Source: Stramenopiles sp. TOSAG23-6 (taxonomy: Eukaryota; Sar). Taken from it: DNA of 16,762 bases. Below are positions 16,360-16,762 of the stretch, piece by piece (positions within the stretch are counted from its first letter, which is position 1; the number at the start of each line of letters is the position of its first letter). The DNA lies in contig LT636087.1 in the NCBI GenBank assembly GCA_900128565.1, positions 1 to 16,762 on the forward strand, read 5' to 3'. The translations under genes and the position numbers were made by a program. Under the pieces are notes generated by a model. That model saw nothing but the letters and a program-made list of their open reading frames with translations. It had not been told where the DNA came from and did not search any database.

Positions 16360-16762
16360 TTTTTCATAAATAAAGAATATTAATAAAGAAGTTACTAATA
16401 TATTCAAATCTAAGAAATAAAAAATAAAATCATTAAAACCTACAAAAGTTATTAAACATACTACACTAATTAACATTACAAAAGTGTAATGGTATATTAG
16501 CCCAGTTTGTAGTTTTAATGCGTTAAAATGTTTATTATATAATAAGCTAGATAATCCAAAAGGTCCAAAAAATTCAATAAAACCACGATCTACTAGTTTA
16601 TAAGTACCATTATACCCTATTTTTAGTGTAAATTGGTTAATAGTTTTATTATATAATTTATCTATAAATCACTTTCGATTAAAAAAATTATAAAATTGTA
16701 GACCAAAAGATGTTATCTTAAATTCATAAATATTTTTAATTTTTAATTGATAATATAAAATA
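16345..16762 (-). CDS. nad5: NADH dehydrogenase (complex I) subunit 5, C-terminal part (5' beyond window)
   Basis: Nad5 (NuoL) is the largest proton-pumping membrane subunit of complex I; only its last 138 codons are in the window. Recognisable C-terminal features: FFNRKWFIDKLYN (nRKWyfDe.YN; Trp is a TGA at 16669-16671), GYNGTYKLVDRGFIEFFGPFGL (the conserved k.lDrG.iE..GP.g block), and LKLQTGLIYHYTFVMLISVV (LQTG.iyhY), followed by a terminal hydrophobic helix. The frame runs on through FFIYEKGSVA to a TAA at 16345-16347, inside the D arm of trnD, overlapping that tRNA by 15 bases. The gene heads the visible part of the minus-strand block. Confidence 0.95.

Overview
This window is a piece of a protist mitochondrial genome. 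The evidence is strong A+T richness, bacterial-type large and small rRNAs next to atp9 and complex I genes (nad2, nad4L, nad1, nad9, nad11, nad5), a large set of mitochondrially encoded ribosomal proteins (rps2, rps4, rps8, rps14, rpl5, rpl6, rpl14, probably rpl10 and rpl31) and tatC. TGA is read as tryptophan: at least 25 in-frame TGA codons were located across nine genes, many at conserved Trp sites, so the genes look broken if the standard code is used. Every complete gene ends in TAA. The run rps14-rps8-rpl6-rps2-rps4, as recalled from stramenopile mitochondria (oomycetes, diatoms, brown algae), together with UGA=Trp (as in the bicosoecid Cafeteria) and an undivided nad11, suggests a heterotrophic, perhaps bicosoecid-like, stramenopile. 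That placement is inference.

Layout. Plus strand, 1-6438: the 3' end of a probable rpl10, then rnl, rns, atp9 and nad2. From 6439 to 7141 there is a gene-free convergent junction with a diverged 357-bp-period duplication, short motifs and hairpins. Minus strand, 16762 down to 7142: nad5 (partial), trnD(GUC), trnS(GCU), nad11, nad1, nad4L, rpl5, rpl14, nad9, tatC, probable rpl31, rps14, rps8, rpl6, rps2, rps4. Genes in this block lie only a few bases apart, abut, or overlap, as in one long polycistronic transcript.

How the genes work together. The nad genes encode membrane (nad1, nad2, nad4L, nad5) and matrix-arm (nad9, nad11) parts of respiratory complex I. atp9 is the c-ring subunit of ATP synthase. 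tatC is the core of a twin-arginine-type translocase. The rRNAs, ribosomal proteins and tRNAs serve the translation machinery that makes these proteins.

Most notable observations: (1) nad9 carries an in-frame TAA at codon 69, with conserved protein continuing in the same frame on both sides and no ATG afterwards; (2) the repeat-bearing convergent junction; (3) a 49-codon rpl31-like gene overlapping both its neighbours; (4) a nad5 reading frame that ends inside trnD; (5) a reordered ribosomal protein cluster with rpl5 before rpl14 and nad9-tatC-rpl31 placed before rps14.
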